Assembly: GCA_028752905.1 (NCBI GenBank)
Contig: JAQNBH010000010.1
Location: 18,472,422-18,536,421, forward strand
Origin: Cladorhizidae sp. MBARI D1340-BT2
Lineage: Eukaryota > Porifera > Demospongiae > Poecilosclerida > Cladorhizidae
DNA length: 64,000 bases
Direction of reading: 5' to 3'
A model generated the notes under the pieces. That model had not been told where the DNA came from, searched no databases, and worked only from the letters and a program-made list of their open reading frames with translations. Both the position numbers and the translations under genes were made by a program. Shown here one piece after another: positions 1-10,639 of the stretch (position 1 is its first letter; each line of letters begins with the position of its first letter).

Positions 1-8
1 TGTCGTGC

Positions 9-16
9 TATAAAAG
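9..16 (+). promoter_or_regulatory. TATA box of Gene A
   Basis: TATAAAAG lies 80 bases upstream of the Gene A start codon, so transcription would begin near position 40 and leave a 5' leader of about 55 bases. The motif and spacing are seen directly. That it is used is an inference. Confidence 0.55.
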
Positions 17-95
17 AAAAGTCCTTCGCTAGTCGGCGGAGGTGCGTGCGTTTCTAAAAATTATTTTAGTGCCGCAGTGAGTCGTACAGCCAAGG

Positions 96-198
96 ATGGA
101 CTTCGTTGAGTCCCTACTGAGGTCTTTGCTCTGCGTAGCAGCTGTCTGCAGCGTAGCTAGTGGTTTGGTGAATGACCCCTTGGATCTTCTAAGAACAA
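96..198 (+). CDS. Gene A exon 1: signal peptide
   Basis: ATG at 96 (context AAGGATGG) opens 34 codons plus one base. The peptide has a hydrophobic core (SLLCVAAVCSVASG, residues 10-23) typical of a cleaved secretory signal. The donor is CAA|GTAACA, phase 1. The single extra base joins in frame to exon 2 at 316, and the frame then stays open for 474 codons, which strongly supports this start. Gene A as a whole is a secreted or surface protein of at least 760 residues: signal peptide, IgGFc-binding-like domain (about 36-509), Calx-beta 1 (510-633), Calx-beta 2 (634-743) and a truncated Calx-beta 3. Confidence 0.85.
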
Positions 199-315
199 GT
201 AACACACTATTATTATTTACCCCCCTGCTATTGTTGATATATATGCATCGACAACACTAGCTGTGTCTAAAGTGCTTTTAATTTTGCTTCAATTCTCCCC
301 TCTTCATTCCTGCAG

Positions 316-1740
316 ATGATGGACCTACCAATGAGGGTACAGATTTTGCTATTGGCTTTCTTCAGAATGCTGACGCTGGTGAAGCCACGAAATCAGTAAC
401 TGTTCTCTATGTGGGAAACACACAAAGCACTGCAGCAATAGTCACAGTAGATCTACCTAACAATGCTAACTTTCCTGGTTATCCCATGACAAAGACAATT
501 GCACCAAATAGCAGAGAAATTTTCAAATTTCAATCCAACACGGTGAACAATATCAGAGTGTCAAACCAATTGGAGAGGAATTTAGGAATAAGACTGACAA
601 GCACAAATGGAGTTCCAGTAACAGTAATAGGAACCAATGATGAAGATATATCAACAGATTCTTTTTTGGCTCTTCCATGCCAGGAAGTCACGAATAATGA
701 ATATAAGTACTTTATCTTTTCATCTGGAATGGTGGATGGCATTAGAAGCCAGTTTCTCATTGTGGCATGCAAAAATGCAACAAATATCAAATATACTATT
801 AAAGAAAGTAATGATATTGATATATCTATCGCTGATATAACAATAAATGAATACCAAACAGTTTGGGATTCAAGACTAAAAGATCTTACAGGTATCATCA
901 TTACTACAGACAAACCCGTGGCTGTTTTCTCTGGTCACAGATGTGGTCGTATACCTGAGATATCAGCTTGTGACCACTTGGTTGAGCAAATTCCTATGCA
1001 TGCAGTTTGGGGACAGCGTTTCTTGGCTGTGCCATATGGTCTTCGGCGATCTGGTGATATATTTCGTGTGGGTTCAATACTTGCTAATAATGAAGTGAAC
1101 GTCACATGCACCAAATCTGGTAGCACGACTCCTGTACTTACAACTTCTGTGATCAGTAATTCTGGAGATTATTACCAATTTAGAACAGCATCATTACCAC
1201 CTCTAACACCATCTGGCGCATACCGCAGAGACTTCTGCTGCATTGAGACCTCAAAGCCTGCAATAGTGATGCAGTACATGCTTGGGCATTCTGCAGATGA
1301 GGTGAACATAGATGAAATAGGCAATGGACTTGGAGATCCTGCTATGTCTCTAGTCCCAGCCATGGAACAGTATAGAAATAACATATTTCTCACTTCCAAC
1401 ACTGAGACCATGCTACCATTTAATGAATACCTGTCTTGGGGTATATCATCTACTTTCTTTAATCCATCAACAGAGAGCAACAATTTCATGTTGGGTGCCT
1501 CTACTCTTCAACCAGGTAGCAGGGAGGACCTTGGCAGTGGTGCATATGTTCCTATCTATTGCAACGACAACTTAATCTGTGGTTATGGTGCATTCATAAA
1601 GATATGTAGAACTAATGGGAAGATGATGCAATACAACTCTCCAATGGCCCCTAATGCAGGCTTCTATTCTACTCTTTATGGATTTCTTCCAGATGCCTCA
1701 TTTGCTTATCCAGGTGGATTTGAAATGGAAGCAATTGGAA
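316..1740 (+). CDS. Gene A exon 2: IgGFc-binding-like domain
   Basis: One large exon (residues 35-509) begins after TTCCTGCAG at 315 and ends at the canonical donor GTAAGA at 1741, phase 1. Family-like features are GTDFAIGFLQN near its start, a repeated 'I-T-S/T-D/N-x-P-V' pattern (LGIRLTSTNGVPVTVIG and GIIITTDKPVAVFSG), CDHLVEQIP and WGQRFLAVPY. These match the N-terminal domain of IgGFc-binding proteins, named after human FCGBP and common in invertebrate secreted proteins, where the ligand is usually unknown. The frame stays open past the donor to a stop at 1811, but only the 1741 donor gives the phase needed for exon 3. Translation from GTG at 411 would miss the true N-terminus. The domain call is by eye. 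Confidence 0.88.
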
Positions 1741-1888
1741 GTAAGAAACAAGCTATAGATTATTATTTGGCTTGCCATATAAAGGTATCACAGAAATCAA
1801 CTCGACTCTAAACTAAACAGGCTCTAGTCTATATAGCCAAATTAACTCAAGTGTAATACTTATTATAGTTGTTGTTTTTCTTTCTCAG

Positions 1889-2017
1889 TTGCTCATATCA
1901 CTGTTTTTGAACAAACTGTGAGGGAGGATGTTGGAAGTGTGACTGTCATATTCAGAAGAACTGGAGGAGATTTAACACTCAATTCTCGAATTTTTGCCTT
2001 TACACAAGTCAGCTCAG
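1889..2017 (+). CDS. Gene A exon 3: Calx-beta 1, first half
   Basis: This exon follows a pyrimidine-rich tract and TTTCTCAG (acceptor at 1888) and ends TCAG|GTTCGT, phase 1 on both sides. It encodes the opening strands of a Calx-beta domain, recognisable by ITVFEQTVREDVGSVTVIFRRT ('...E..G.V.V...R' pattern). Joined to exon 4 it makes one complete domain. Calx-beta domains are immunoglobulin-like beta sandwiches found in Na/Ca exchangers, integrin beta-4 and large extracellular adhesion proteins, often binding calcium. Confidence 0.85.
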
Positions 2018-2192
2018 GTTCGTTGTCTACTTAATTTGGTTTTAATATATTAATGGTTTCTTGATGCTATTGGTAAATAGAAAAGTATTTTGAGTTGCAT
2101 TATTTTCCATTCCTTTTCCAATTTCTCTACACTTTTTACTCCTCTTTACCTCCACTTTTCATTGTCCACAACTTGTTCGTATGAATTAACAG

Positions 2193-2435
2193 CTGGAGGA
2201 GCTATAGCTGGAGGTGACTTTAACCCAATAACCAATCAACAAATTAGATGGAAAAAAGAACAAGTTGTTCCATTTTTAGGTGGCAATGATAGTTATTTTA
2301 CTGTCATGATCGTGAATGATGACACAGCTGAACCAACCGAATATTTTGAAGTTGCATTCACAGTGGATGTTAATGGCTATCCTGCCCCTGGAGTTGCTCG
2401 CATTACAATACTCGATGATGATGGAGTCGACCTTC
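2193..2435 (+). CDS. Gene A exon 4: Calx-beta 1, second half
   Basis: The acceptor AATTAACAG is at 2192 and the donor CTTC|GTAAGT at 2436, phase 1 on both sides. It carries the classic end of the domain: GGDFNPI, a strand ending IVNDDTAEPTEYFEVAF, and a terminal acidic ARITILDDD motif that usually contributes calcium-binding carboxylates. Confidence 0.88.
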
Positions 2436-3480
2436 GTAAGTTGCTCTTCCTATGTGAAGATTCAAATAGAAAAAGCATACTAACTCCCTGCATGTATTGA
2501 TATTACTATATTTACACATGAATATCATACCACCACCAGACTGCAGGGCTAGAGCTGCCTGTCAGGCTGGTCAGGCTAATCAGGTTTAGGCTTGATTGCT
2601 TTAGTGGACGTAATAATACTAGAGACCTGGTTAGCCAAAGTTGATCTGTTGGCTTCTTGTGGGAAAAGTACACCCCCTCTTGCTTCCCCCCTTGCTGAGA
2701 ATTTTGGCCACACACTTGCTAGGACCCTTGGACTTTGAGACATTGTACAAAAATTGATTTGTGTCTAGGTTCAAGATGGTGTAATACACTTAGGTGCATA
2801 ATCCTTCCACATCTAACAGATGCCAACAGTATTTGGTGTTGTAACAATCTTGGGAGTTTGTCTGGATTAGTTTACATCTGCTCAGCTGCTGGCTGGAGCA
2901 TTCATGTAAAGGAGAAAGAACTTGTCCACTTTTTTGAATGTTAAAATATCTGATCTTTTGAATTCCCTAAACTTCAATTTGTGATTTCTCTGAGAGATCA
3001 ATATAATCTGTAACCTTCAGACTGACTGTGTGTGTGTGTGTGCATGTGTGTATGCTTTTGGTAGTGTGTAATAATGTTGTGGAGTATGCTGAGAATTTAG
3101 TGATCTATGCTCAAAATCAGAGATCAAAGCAGAAAAACCTCCCTTACCTGGGCGACTACGGGATTGGGGGAGGTGAGGGGAAGTAACTCAGAAATCATCC
3201 TAGCTGGGTACTTAGCTACAACTTGGAGGATATAAAACTCGTTATGGTGTGTGGTTTCCAGAAGGTGTAAAAAAATTTTTTTGATGTTTGGCATGGAAGT
3301 CCTAATTGGCAAATCTCACTCATTATTTCTCTAAGGCAGTGAAACTGCCTGGTTGTGGAGATCCAGCTAAGGGAGGTTTCACTGCATATAAATGTTATAT
3401 TTATGGTAACAATTTTTAACACTTTGTATTGCTAGATATGACCATGTTACAGATGATGTGCCTATTGTCCCAATTTGCAG
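2436..3480 (+). other. Gene A intron 4
   Basis: Non-coding, 1,045 bases between donor GTAAGT and acceptor TTTGCAG. It contains a short TG microsatellite near 3030-3055. No conserved frame or recognisable element was seen. Confidence 0.6.
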
Positions 3481-3612
3481 CTGTGGTTCAGTTCTCCCGT
3501 ACCTCTTACACTGTGACTGAAGGGGATTCTGCCGAGCTTATGCTGCAACTTAGTAGAGTATCCTTAGAGGCTATCACTGTAGTTTTGTCTTCTGTAGATG
3601 TCACTGCTAAAT
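3481..3612 (+). CDS. Gene A exon 5: Calx-beta 2, first half
   Basis: The acceptor is CAATTTGCAG at 3480 and the donor AAAT|GTGAGA, phase 1 on both sides. The translated pattern VVQFSRTSYTVTEGDSAEL is a textbook Calx-beta start (Y-x-V-x-E-G-D). The exon ends VDVTAK, where the first half normally joins the 'G-x-D-Y' strand. Confidence 0.9.
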
Positions 3613-4784
3613 GTGAGATTTATATTTATACAGACAAATCAGGTGCATGGTGATATGCGAGTATTACAAATGAAGATATAATAGCAACCCATTGACCACT
3701 AACTTAACTTGGCTATATATTAACTTAATACTTTCTGATTATTTAGAATGCAAATGTGCAGTTTGGTATAAAATTAGTTCCATTGAGCTAAGCTATGTAC
3801 ACATCTCTATGACATGACAAAATTTAAAGCAAAGAAATCAATCCATTTTTGAAGGGAGGCAGAGCCTATCTAGCTTTCCTCACCAGAAAGTCTTTCTTGA
3901 AATAGCAGTGAAGGCTTAGTAGCACTCTACTAGGCATATGCAGATAATATCCATGTTGAGCACAAAATGTTGTGTGAGTGATCGATATCCAAGCTTGCAT
4001 ATAACTTGTATGGTGGTACATTGGTTAATTAGACACCAATTAGCATCAATAATAATTTTAATTAAGACTGGTCCACTAAAAATTGGTTTTAAACTTGTTT
4101 ATATGGCAGTATTGCACTTCTAGAAAAGCGGATGCTACTTGTAAGAATCCATTACTCTCCATGCCTAAGCCCTATAGCTCTATCAAACTAGCTAGCTACA
4201 CATTGGAAAATATTTGCACACAAAATTATTCTACCCTCATTGCTAGCGCTTGGCCTCATCCATCATCTAGGAGCTTCCTTAAGCTCAGGATAAGCCTCTA
4301 CACTCTATCTATGCATGTTTCTATAGGAGAAGGAGCCTCACAAAAGTTGACCGTTAGCTAAACATTACCTCAACATCGAAGATAACCTTTGATATTGAGC
4401 CCAAATGGCCACTAAAGCGTGGCTGTTTTCATAATCTGGTATATAGCCAAAATACTGCTTTGCTTTAGGGCAGATGATAGTCGAAGATCTAGTCCAATTC
4501 AGGCATTTTTTGCTCTCTCATATTGAATGAGGTGGTCACTTGAAAATAATTCTGCCCCACGCATTCCAATAGAATTATTTAATGATGCAGTTAATCGGTT
4601 TATTAAGGTATAGTCAAGTCCTTGTAGAAATCATAAGAAATCTATTCCCTGTGGATGTAATACTATATTTTCATACATTTTTTTTAATTTGTGATATCAA
4701 GCAGAAACAAAGAAAATTATGTGAACTCAACCAAGTGTTGTCCTAACCATGACAACGTTTTGTTTCTATCCTATGATGGTGCAG
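3613..4784 (+). other. Gene A intron 5
   Basis: Non-coding, 1,172 bases. No open frame in it matches a family I know, and no tandem repeat is obvious. Confidence 0.6.
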
Positions 4785-4982
4785 CTGGCTCTGACTACAG
4801 TGCAATCATCTCTCAGACTGTGATGTTTCCACCAAATACGTTGACAGTAATATTCAGTGCACCAACTGTTAGTGACAACATTAATGAACTCATGGAGACT
4901 TACACAGTGAGTATTCAGAGTGCAGAAGGAGCCACTCTGGGGGCTGACGTTGTTGCTACAGTCGACATCAACGAAGATGATA
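4785..4982 (+). CDS. Gene A exon 6: Calx-beta 2, second half
   Basis: The acceptor GGTGCAG is at 4784 and the donor GATGATA|GTAAGA, phase 1. The exon begins SGSDYSAI and ends VATVDINEDD, completing Calx-beta 2 with the usual acidic terminus. The middle segment SDNINELMETYTVSI is the expected 'E-x-x-E-x-F/Y' strand. Confidence 0.9.
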
Positions 4983-5108
4983 GTAAGAGTGATCTGCTGT
5001 TATTGTTTGCTGCTCTAATAAACTTTTTTTTGTGTGTGTGTGAGCTTTGTGTTGATAATTACTGTAATGAACAAAGGGTTTTCTATCTCTATCTTGTTTG
5101 TATTACAG

Positions 5109-5160
5109 CTCTGAATGTCCAGTTCACACCAAGTGAATATACAGTCGTGGATGTGGGCAT
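5109..5160 (+). CDS. Gene A exon 7: truncated start of Calx-beta 3
   Basis: After acceptor TATTACAG the phase-1 frame reads LNVQFTPSEYTVVDVG, a clear Calx-beta opening. It runs into a stop (ATG TGA) exactly where a minisatellite begins. Comparable first-half exons here are 129-144 bases, so about 80 bases are missing. Possible causes are repeat expansion replacing the exon, an assembly fault, or use of the weak donor GTGATC at 5161. The gene's normal 3' end is therefore not resolved. Confidence 0.65.
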
Positions 5161-5290
5161 GTGATCTCACGCATTTAATTTAGTGTGTGTGGGTGTGTGA
5201 TCTCACATGTTTAATTTAGTGTATGTGGGCGTGTGATCTCACATGTTTAATTTTGTGTGTGTGGGCGTGTGATCTCACATGTTTAATTTC
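5161..5290. repeat. ~35-bp minisatellite truncating Gene A exon 7
   Basis: Three to four copies of a unit containing GTGATCTCACATGTTTAATT and a TG-rich part. The first unit starts immediately after the last recognisable Calx-beta codon. Confidence 0.85.
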
Positions 5291-5494
5291 ATTTCATTAT
5301 TTCTGGGATGAAATGCCATGGTAACTAGAGCCAATTCTCTATGGTAATTTGACCACACCGTTCACTGTGCGTGCACGTGCATTTGAGAGTCGGGTTGGGG
5401 GGTTGGGTCAGAAGTGAGTTTGGAGGTGGGGAACAAGCTAAAGCTTGGTGGAGGGAAGGAGGAGGGGGTGTTCGGTAGGGATCGGAGATGGGAT

Positions 5495-5835
5495 CAGAGC
5501 TGAAGGTTGGGTGAGAGGTCAGAGCTAGAGGTTGGGTGGAGGTCATAGCTAGAGGTTGGGTGGAGGTCACAGCTAGAAGTTGGGTAGAGGTCAGAGCTAG
5601 AGGATGGGTAGAGGTCAGAGCTAGAGGTTGGGTGGAGGTCATAGCTAGAGGCTGGGTGTAGGTCAGAGGAGAGGTTGGGTGAAGGTCAGAGTTAGAGGTT
5701 GGGTCGAGGTCAGAGCTAATTCTTAATAGGAGGTCAGTTGGGTGGAGCTCAGAGCTTCGGAGGTCAGAGCTAAAGGTTGGATTAGAGGGCAGCTAAAGTT
5801 TGTGTGGGAGGTCAGAGCTAACCAGCCAACATTGG
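5495..5835. repeat. 24-bp minisatellite
   Basis: Imperfect tandem copies of a unit like GGTCAGAGCTAGAGGTTGGG plus TGGA. Copies degrade toward the right end. Confidence 0.85.
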
Positions 5836-5852
5836 GTGGCTGTTGTCTGCAG

Positions 5853-5992
5853 TCATGTCTTATCTTCTCCTCCTCCCCCTCCACCAGCCACTCCTCCTCC
5901 ACCTCGTCCTCTACCTACTCCTTCTCCAGAGAGAGGGAATGGTGGTATTGGGACTGTGGAAACCATGAGTGGGCGATGGGTACTGAGGAGAC
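5853..5992 (+). CDS. Candidate proline-rich exon of Gene A (doubtful)
   Basis: A good acceptor (GTTGTCTGCAG) precedes a stretch that in one frame is proline-rich (SSPPPPPPATPPPPRPLPTP) and in another is serine-rich followed by a hydrophobic segment near 5990-6050. A phase-2 junction with the weak donor at 5161 would keep the proline-rich frame open. It could be a linker or tail exon of Gene A, or simple-sequence noise from a TCC/CCT tract. No family match is recognised. Confidence 0.25.
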
Positions 5993-6081
5993 TGGAACTA
6001 TTATTACCTATTATCTCTTGCTTATATTATATCTATATATATTGTTGACTTTTTAGGTGGACTTACATGTAGTATGGTAGG

Positions 6082-6221
6082 AATGTCAGTCAAAAGTACC
6101 TAAACACTATTAAATGGTAAAGGGTTTACAAGTTGTTGTTGTTTTTAACAAAACATATTGTTTGTTGTTATTTTTATTATATATACACACATAATGAATA
6201 TACATGCCCCTGACTGACATT
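6082..6221. repeat. 11-bp inverted repeat around a GGTAAAGGGT motif
   Basis: AATGTCAGTCA (6082-6092) and TGACTGACATT (6211-6221) are perfect inverse complements. GGTAAAGGGT lies inside at 6116-6125. This could be a decayed small inverted-repeat element. Confidence 0.4.
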
Positions 6222-6455
6222 ATATATAACAGAGAGCAGAAGATATGCAGCAGAGATAAGAAGGTCTGCAGCAAGTGCAACTGCCCAAGAAACTGCAAGA
6301 AGAGTTAGTTAACTGGGTGGGGGGGGGGGGGGGGGGGGGGGGGGACAAACGAACACCTTTTTTAAAGAATGTGGACAGTGTGATGACCCTTTACCATTCA
6401 AATTGTACTGTTTAAAATGAAAAAGTACCTAAATGCTATTAGATGGTAAAGGGTT
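6092..6455. repeat. Duplicated 35-bp block ending in GGTAAAGGGT
   Basis: Positions 6092-6126 and 6421-6455 are direct copies (AAAAGTACCTAAA...GGTAAAGGGTT) with three differences. An inverted ACCCTTTACC sits between them at 6386-6395. This belongs to the dispersed motif family described in the findings. Confidence 0.7.
6319..6344. repeat. poly-G tract (26)
   Basis: Uninterrupted run of G. Its length is likely unreliable in any assembly. Confidence 0.95.
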
Positions 6456-6675
6456 GAATTAAAGTGATATTATTGTACTCGCTGACTACTACCAATACCA
6501 TATTTCAGGAAAAGACACTCTCTTTAGATACTATCCTATATATGAATAATGACTATGAAAATGACAATGAATATGCAAATTACAAGTTCATTGATCATGA
6601 TGAAATCTGGAATAGTAAATAATACGTAACTCTTAAACAAAGAGCAAACTTGCTTTCTCCATTCTTCGTGGATAT

Positions 6676-7151
6676 TTAAAAAAAAATTTTTTTACATATA
6701 CAATCTATATTAAGTTCAGTCTCATAGTTTATATGAATCAAGGCTAATGCACTTAGCCTTTCTTCTATTTGAGTGCGTCTCAGGTAATTATTTAATCTTC
6801 TAAGTGAAGATGCTGATCGTTCACATGAGCATGAGCTGAGGGGAATAGTGGCAAAAAAATTCATTAGAGAGAAAATATTTGGCATTGGAACATTGTAAGC
6901 CTGTTTTCCATTGGCCATTTTGATTTCTAGAGGTGAAGTTCTTCATCAATAATAGAAGGATTAGGAAGATCATCCAAGTAGAATGTTATTGCCTCTTTAA
7001 TATCTTCACAAGATGATGCAGGACAGATGTGTGAAGGCATGAATCCTGAAGTGACTGCTTTCTTGCTATGAGCAGTAAATCTGGAAGATATGTCAGTTAT
7101 GAGATGGTCAAGGAAAGGAATCCCTATAGTTATACCTATGAAAAGTATCAA
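6676..7151 (-). pseudogene. hAT transposase remnant, C-terminal
   Basis: Two minus-strand open segments (7151-6927, then 6918-6676 in another frame) resemble the end of a hAT transposase of the DUF4371/ZMYM type. The second carries the dimerisation signature: ATIPLSSCSCERSASSLRRL followed by NNYLRRTQIEERLSALALIH. The first (FLDHLITDISSRFTAHSKKA) matches the region just upstream in such proteins. The N-terminus and catalytic core are absent and a frameshift separates the pieces, so this is a dead fragment. A related, longer copy lies at 14.3-16.1 kb on the same strand. Confidence 0.8.
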
Positions 7152-7619
7152 AAGAGAGCACAGAGAGAAGAGACCTATCTTTTGAGCTATATATATATAA
7201 TAAAGTCCATAACATGAAATTTACAGAATCTACAGAGCTATAAATGGTAACCACAAAAAAATATTTAAAAACACAAACAATGGTTCTGTCCCCCCCCTTT
7301 ACTATTTTGGTATCTCACTTGGTTAACGGGTTGTGTGCAAGAACCCGTGCACATGAACTGACCTAAACCCTCCCCCTGCGTACGGGCCTCAATAATGCAT
7401 TTATATAATAGAAACTTGCTGTTGTGACACTCTAGTACTCGGATGAGTCACCAACAGCTTTTTCGTACCAAGAAGAATGGTTTCCACTATTGTGACGATA
7501 GCTGTTGAAGGTTTGTCTGTGAACTACTGTAACAAGAGTAAACTTCTGCTGAAACCAAATGTTCATTGTACGAAAATTTGTAACGCTTGCTGACTTAGCT
7601 CAGAGACCGACATTTATAA
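7152..7619. other. Intergenic, no feature recognised
   Basis: AT-rich sequence with a short C run near 7291. No coding signal was seen before the retroelement fragment begins. Confidence 0.5.
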
Positions 7620-9060
7620 CCTTTATCAACCTCTACAGATTAGTGCTAAAGCCAGAGACTGGTTTGGACAGTTTGGAGTCTTCTGATAATACAATAGACT
7701 GCAAGGATCCTACCTCTCGAGGGATTGTCCTCATGGAGTTAGCATCATTAACCCAGAGAATGCCAATCTCTTGGGCTCTCCTATTGGAGAGTTCAGTGGA
7801 TGCATGTGTATGGGAGAAGACAGAGCTGCTGCAGTTGATGGGTGATAGACTTTGTCATTTGCAATCACATGATGCTATCACATTGTTGTGTCACTCATTT
7901 GCGATCCCTAAGATGATACACATTCTCCGCTCTGTTCCCTGTTTCTCTTCCAGTCATCTCCCAGCCTATGCCCACCTACTCAAGTCGATCCTCAGCAATA
8001 TCAATAATATAGATTTTCAGAACAATGACCCTTCTTGGCTACAGGCCACCCTTCCAGTGAACCATGGTGGAATTGGAATTAGGAGTGCGATTCATCTTGC
8101 TCCCTCTGCCTTTTTGGCTTCTGCTGATGGATCATCCAATCTCATTCACCATATCCTCCCCCCCTCGGTTTAGTGCTGTCGAGTACCCAGAGATTGAGGT
8201 TGCCCTTTCACTCTGGGGTGATGACCTTGTCTTGCCTCCTCCAGCCCTGCCTGCTTCCCATCAGCAGAAGTCGTGGGACATCCCTCGTATTTTGGAAAGG
8301 GCAGAGTTACTTGGCTAGTGACCCCAAAACCAGAGCTCGTCTCCTCGCAGTGTCTGCATGTGAGTCAGGTGCCTGGCTTAATGCCCTGCCAATCTTCACA
8401 CTGGGTCTCCGAATGAGCAATGATGTAGTTCGAATAGCAGTTGGGCTATATATTGGAGCCCCCCTATGCCAGCCACACTCTTGTAGTTACTGTGAATCGG
8501 ATGTCAACCAGTTTGGCATGCATGGGTTGAGCTGCAGGCACAGTCGGGGAAGGTTTTCTCGCCATGGTGCTTTAAATGATATCATCCACCGGTCATTAAC
8601 TGCTGCAAATGTCCCTTCCTGGCTGGAGCCCTCAGGTCTGCTTCGGTCCGATGGAAAGGGATGTCCATCATTCCATAGTCAAGTGGTAGACTCTTGGTAT
8701 GGGATGCAACCTGCAGTGACACCTTTGCCCCATCCAACCTTTTGGCTGCAGTCACTGAGGCTGGTGCAGTGGCAGCCCAGGCAGAGATTTTGAAGGGTGA
8801 GAAGTACGCCCACCTGGACTCGGCATACAAGTTTGTACCTGTGGCGGTAGAGATGTGTGGAACCTTTGGGCCTCAAGCAAAGGCATTCTTCAGGGAGTTG
8901 GGACACCGCCTGAGGTCAGTGACTCACGAGAACTCCCATCAACATCTTCTTCAACGGATTTCTGTGGCTGTGCAGCGTGGGAATGCAGCCTCAGTAATGG
9001 GATATTTGCCATCAGGGTTGGGGACGAGCCATTTTCCTAGTCATCACTTGAACATTTGAA
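7620..9060 (+). pseudogene. LINE remnant with R2-like C-terminus, copy 1
   Basis: At least three frames together give the post-reverse-transcriptase part of a non-LTR retrotransposon. Seen in order: NANLLGSPIGE (about 7758), LQSHDAITLLCHSFAIPKMI (about 7860), LPVNHGGIGIRSAIHLAPSA (about 8050), SGAWLNALPIFTLGLRMSND (about 8365), a knuckle C-x2-C...H-x4-C (SYCESDVNQFGMHGLSC), GRFSRHGALNDII, LLRSDGK, and after a frameshift VWDATCSDTFA and ISVAVQRGNAASVMG. A CCHC knuckle followed by an R/K-P-D...D motif is the arrangement of LINEs with a restriction-enzyme-like endonuclease (R2-related groups). In this copy the RPD is destroyed, but 49.6-50.3 kb keeps it. Confidence 0.8.
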
Positions 9061-9485
9061 CTTGAGGGGAAGGGGGTTCTATAAACTATATGAATAAGCA
9101 TGAATACGTTGGATTTAATTGCTAACTAAATGAAAAATCTAATTTTTAAAAAAATGACGTTTTATGCAAATAGGAAGAAGAAGAGGTAGATGGTGCTAAA
9201 TTTTAAAGTTGTTGCAATGCAGCAATGCTTTAGACGGTGTTTATAATACTCAGGAGCTGCCAAAGTGAGTTTTAGCTCTGAGATTATTTTGCTGCCTCTT
9301 TATAACTCGGCTCAAAACAATATAGGCTGTGCTACCCTCTGCTCAATATTGGCAAATCACAGTATGACTAGAGAGTCAGCTTGTGCTCGCTCGCTCAATT
9401 ATAATACATGACTAGTAATTAAAATCTACATTGTCTATAATTGAATGGGATAAATTTTATATTACTGACAATAATAACATGTACT
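9061..9485. other. Intergenic, no feature recognised
   Basis: AT-rich sequence after the LINE fragment. No poly-A tail, target duplication or conserved frame was identified. Confidence 0.5.
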
Positions 9486-9489
9486 ATGA

Positions 9490-9830
9490 GGATAAATAGT
9501 AGGACAGAGGCTATCCATGAAGTAAATGAAGGGTTAATAGTAGGACAGAGGCTAGCCATGAAATAAATGAAGGGTCAATAGTAGGACAGTAGGACAGATG
9601 CTAGTCATGTAGTAAATGAAAGGTTAATAGTAGGACAGAGGCTAGCCATGAAGTAAATGAAGGGTTAATAGTAGGACAGATGCTAGCCATGAGGGTTAAT
9701 AGTAGGACAGATGCTAGCCATGTAGTAAATGAAGGGTTAATAGTAGGACAGATGCTAGCCATGAAGTAAATGAAAGGTTAATAGTAGGACAGAGGCTAGC
9801 CATGTAGTAAATGAAGGGTTAATAGTAGGA
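9490..9830. repeat. ~41-bp minisatellite
   Basis: About eight copies of a unit built around TTAATAGTAGGACAGA and GGCTAGCCATGAAGTAAATG, some shortened. It abuts the putative LTR at 9832. Confidence 0.9.
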
Positions 9831-9831
9831 A

Positions 9832-10248
9832 TGTTGGAAACAGAAGAGGGAAAAGTAGACAACAACAACATGACCACTAATGGAGTATACAAGACCACAA
9901 CCTTGTGCAAATCCATGTGAAAACATGAACCAGTATTTAAGAGACTGTTTAATAACTAGAAAAGAGGAGAGTAGAGAGCGAAGCCAGGTTAGATCAGAGC
10001 CAGCGCAGAACAACTGGACTGACTAATAGCTTGCTCTAATTAATATACAATGATCTGATGATTTACCACTATACTTGAGAGTTAAGTACGAAGGCTCATA
10101 TGAAAGCCTAGAGGTAGTAGTGTTGGGCTAACAAGGTTGCTTGTCAGACTCTAAAAGGTGACAGACAAGGGAAAGTTAGTCGACGCAGCAAGTGCTCGGT
10201 GACCTTTAGTGAGAAAAGGTTCAACCAGATAGAGGAGCATTGCTGACA
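9832..10248 (+). mobile_element. Putative 5' LTR of a Ty3/gypsy element
   Basis: The segment begins TGTTGGAAAC and ends GCTGACA just before TTTGGTGGCAGCGGTGGGAT, which looks like a primer-binding region, and gag-like sequence follows. TG...CA ends and position support an LTR of about 417 bases. No second LTR copy was found downstream, so this is inferred from context only. Confidence 0.45.
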
Positions 10249-10268
10249 TTTGGTGGCAGCGGTGGGAT
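10249..10268 (+). other. Putative primer-binding site
   Basis: TTTGGTGGCAGCGGTGGGAT directly follows the presumed LTR end. TGG immediately inside a 5' LTR is the usual complement of a tRNA CCA end. The priming tRNA was not identified. Confidence 0.45.
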
Positions 10269-10639
10269 CTTCAAATTGGAGATCCCGGACCAGCCTGTAG
10301 CTCAGAAGAGTAGTGAGTCTAGCTAGTGAGCACAGGGAGTACAGCCTGGGGACGTCCCTAGAATCTTGAAAAGCCACCCTGAATAGCTAGGGCTGAGGAA
10401 TTGATTGGTGAGTATCATCAGGTGGCTGGAGGCGAATGACAGACGAGAGAAGGGACACCTGAGAATCCCGACGTCTCGTACGTGACAACTCAGAGGCTTG
10501 CCCGGAATAAGTCGATCCAATGACCAGTTTCTTATGCAGTGGCTAAATAAGAACCGAGAAGGATGACAGGAGGAGGGAAGAGGAACAAGCTCGACGTGAA
10601 CAACGAGAGGAGAGAATTCTCCTGCAGAAAGGGTAGCAA

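Noticed and set aside
411..1811. Single-exon gene starting at GTG 411 and ending at 1811
   Set aside because: The frame extends upstream to an acceptor at 315 and joins a signal-peptide exon. The donor at 1741 gives the correct phase for the Calx-beta exon, so the last 23 codons are intron.
1888..5000. Na/Ca exchanger gene (because of Calx-beta)
   Set aside because: No transmembrane exchanger repeats are present; the domains follow a signal peptide and an extracellular IgGFc-binding-like region.
5325..5642. Minus-strand frame with repeated TSTQPLAL peptide
   Set aside because: Antisense translation of the 24-bp minisatellite.
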